Below, piece by piece: positions 38,773-39,196 of a stretch of DNA of 39,196 nucleotides. The first letter of the stretch is position 1. The number at the start of each line of letters is the position of its first letter. This DNA comes from Haplomitrium mnioides. Taxonomy: Eukaryota; Marchantiophyta; Haplomitriopsida; Calobryales. The position numbers and the translations under genes are program-made. Location of the stretch: assembly GCA_049999725.1 (NCBI GenBank), contig JBNGIS010017706.1:26670-65865 (forward strand), read 5' to 3'. The notes under the pieces are model-generated. The model had not been told where the DNA came from, made no database searches, and saw only the letters and a list, made by a program, of their open reading frames with translations.

Positions 38773-39196
38773 GGTCCATGCGTACATGGACTTTGTACTC
38801 CAAGTGCTAAGACTTCAAAGTCCATACGCGCATGGACTTTGTACTCCAAGCGCTAAGACTTCGAAGTCCATGCGTGCATGGATTTCGATGTCTACACGCG
38901 CATCAACTTTCAAGTCCATGCGCGCATCGACTTCGAAGTCCATGCCTACATGAACTTCGAAGTCTTAGCGTTTGGATTACAAAGTCCATGCATGCATGGA
39001 CTTTGATGTCCACGCATATTTGGACTTCGAAGTCCATGCTCGCATGGACTTTGAAGTCCAAGTGCTCTTGAACAGCAAAGTCCATGCGTGCATGGACTTC
39101 GAAGTCAATGCGCGCATGGACTTGAAAATTGATGCGCGTTTGGACATCGAAGTCCATGCGTGCATGGACTTGAAAGTCGATTTGCGTTTGGAATTC
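38773..39196 (+). repeat. 24-bp dyad-symmetric satellite
   Basis: About 17 units of a 24-bp consensus close to TTCGAAGTCCATGCGCGCAT followed by GGAC, running off the window end. The unit reads almost the same on both strands, with one dyad centre at GCGC and another at TTCGAA. Because 24 is a multiple of three, both strands stay open with octapeptide repeats (MHAWTSKS-like). Those frames are by-products. Confidence 0.9.

Noticed and set aside
38832-39165. Open frames of 60-84 codons on both strands in the 24-bp array
   Set aside because: They arise because the repeat length is divisible by three; no start context or composition supports coding.

Overview
The window is eukaryotic nuclear DNA from a land plant or close streptophyte relative. 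The basis is spliced genes with GT-AG introns, Ty1/copia elements primed by initiator tRNA-Met, a plant L1-type LINE, and a plant-type tRNA-Ala(UGC). The species is not identifiable by reading. The β-class DNA methyltransferase-like gene and a second LINE clade (GCPLSPTLFG reverse transcriptase motif) hint at a seed-free lineage, but this is inference.

Layout. 1-2238: 5' part of a minus-strand copia element (A), inserted into an older minus-strand copia element (C, 2239 to about 4420). 4560-6330: unassigned coding-like pieces plus a dimeric retroposon (family R, 4687-5571, containing a 100-N gap). 7856-12945: the only convincing host gene, a minus-strand multi-exon coiled-coil protein, with a tRNA-Ala gene immediately upstream on the same strand (12955-13027). 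13300-15549: LINE debris, a solo LTR with a perfect target duplication (14160-14994) and the downstream piece of a broken copia element B. 15555-21238: a complete-length but coding-dead copia element E1 with two LTRs of about 0.9 kb and the target duplication AACTG, inserted into B just before the GAG-pre-integrase LWHRRL motif. 21244-23250: the rest of B, itself split inside its gag zinc knuckle by another R dimer. 23285-28460: LINE copies of two clades and a plus-strand copia reverse transcriptase scrap. 28460-31560: nothing assignable. 31570-36566: a plus-strand copia element D that has lost its integrase and 3' LTR. 37434-38663: a minus-strand DNA-methyltransferase-like gene with one intron and two in-frame TAG codons, lying between a 37-bp minisatellite (36902-37235) and a 24-bp dyad-symmetric satellite (38773 to the window end).

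The genes do not form a pathway. The order of nesting can be read directly: C and B are older than A, E1 and R; E1 is older than the LINE tail inside it. Most coding capacity in the mobile elements is broken by point stops, frameshifts and deletions. The host gene is intact over six exons joined by in-frame splices.

Points most worth following: the methyltransferase-like gene; the half-tRNA primer sites in which the gag start codon lies inside the primer-binding site; the R retroposon family; the two arrays that flank the methyltransferase and share a palindromic core; and extremely short LINE insertions.
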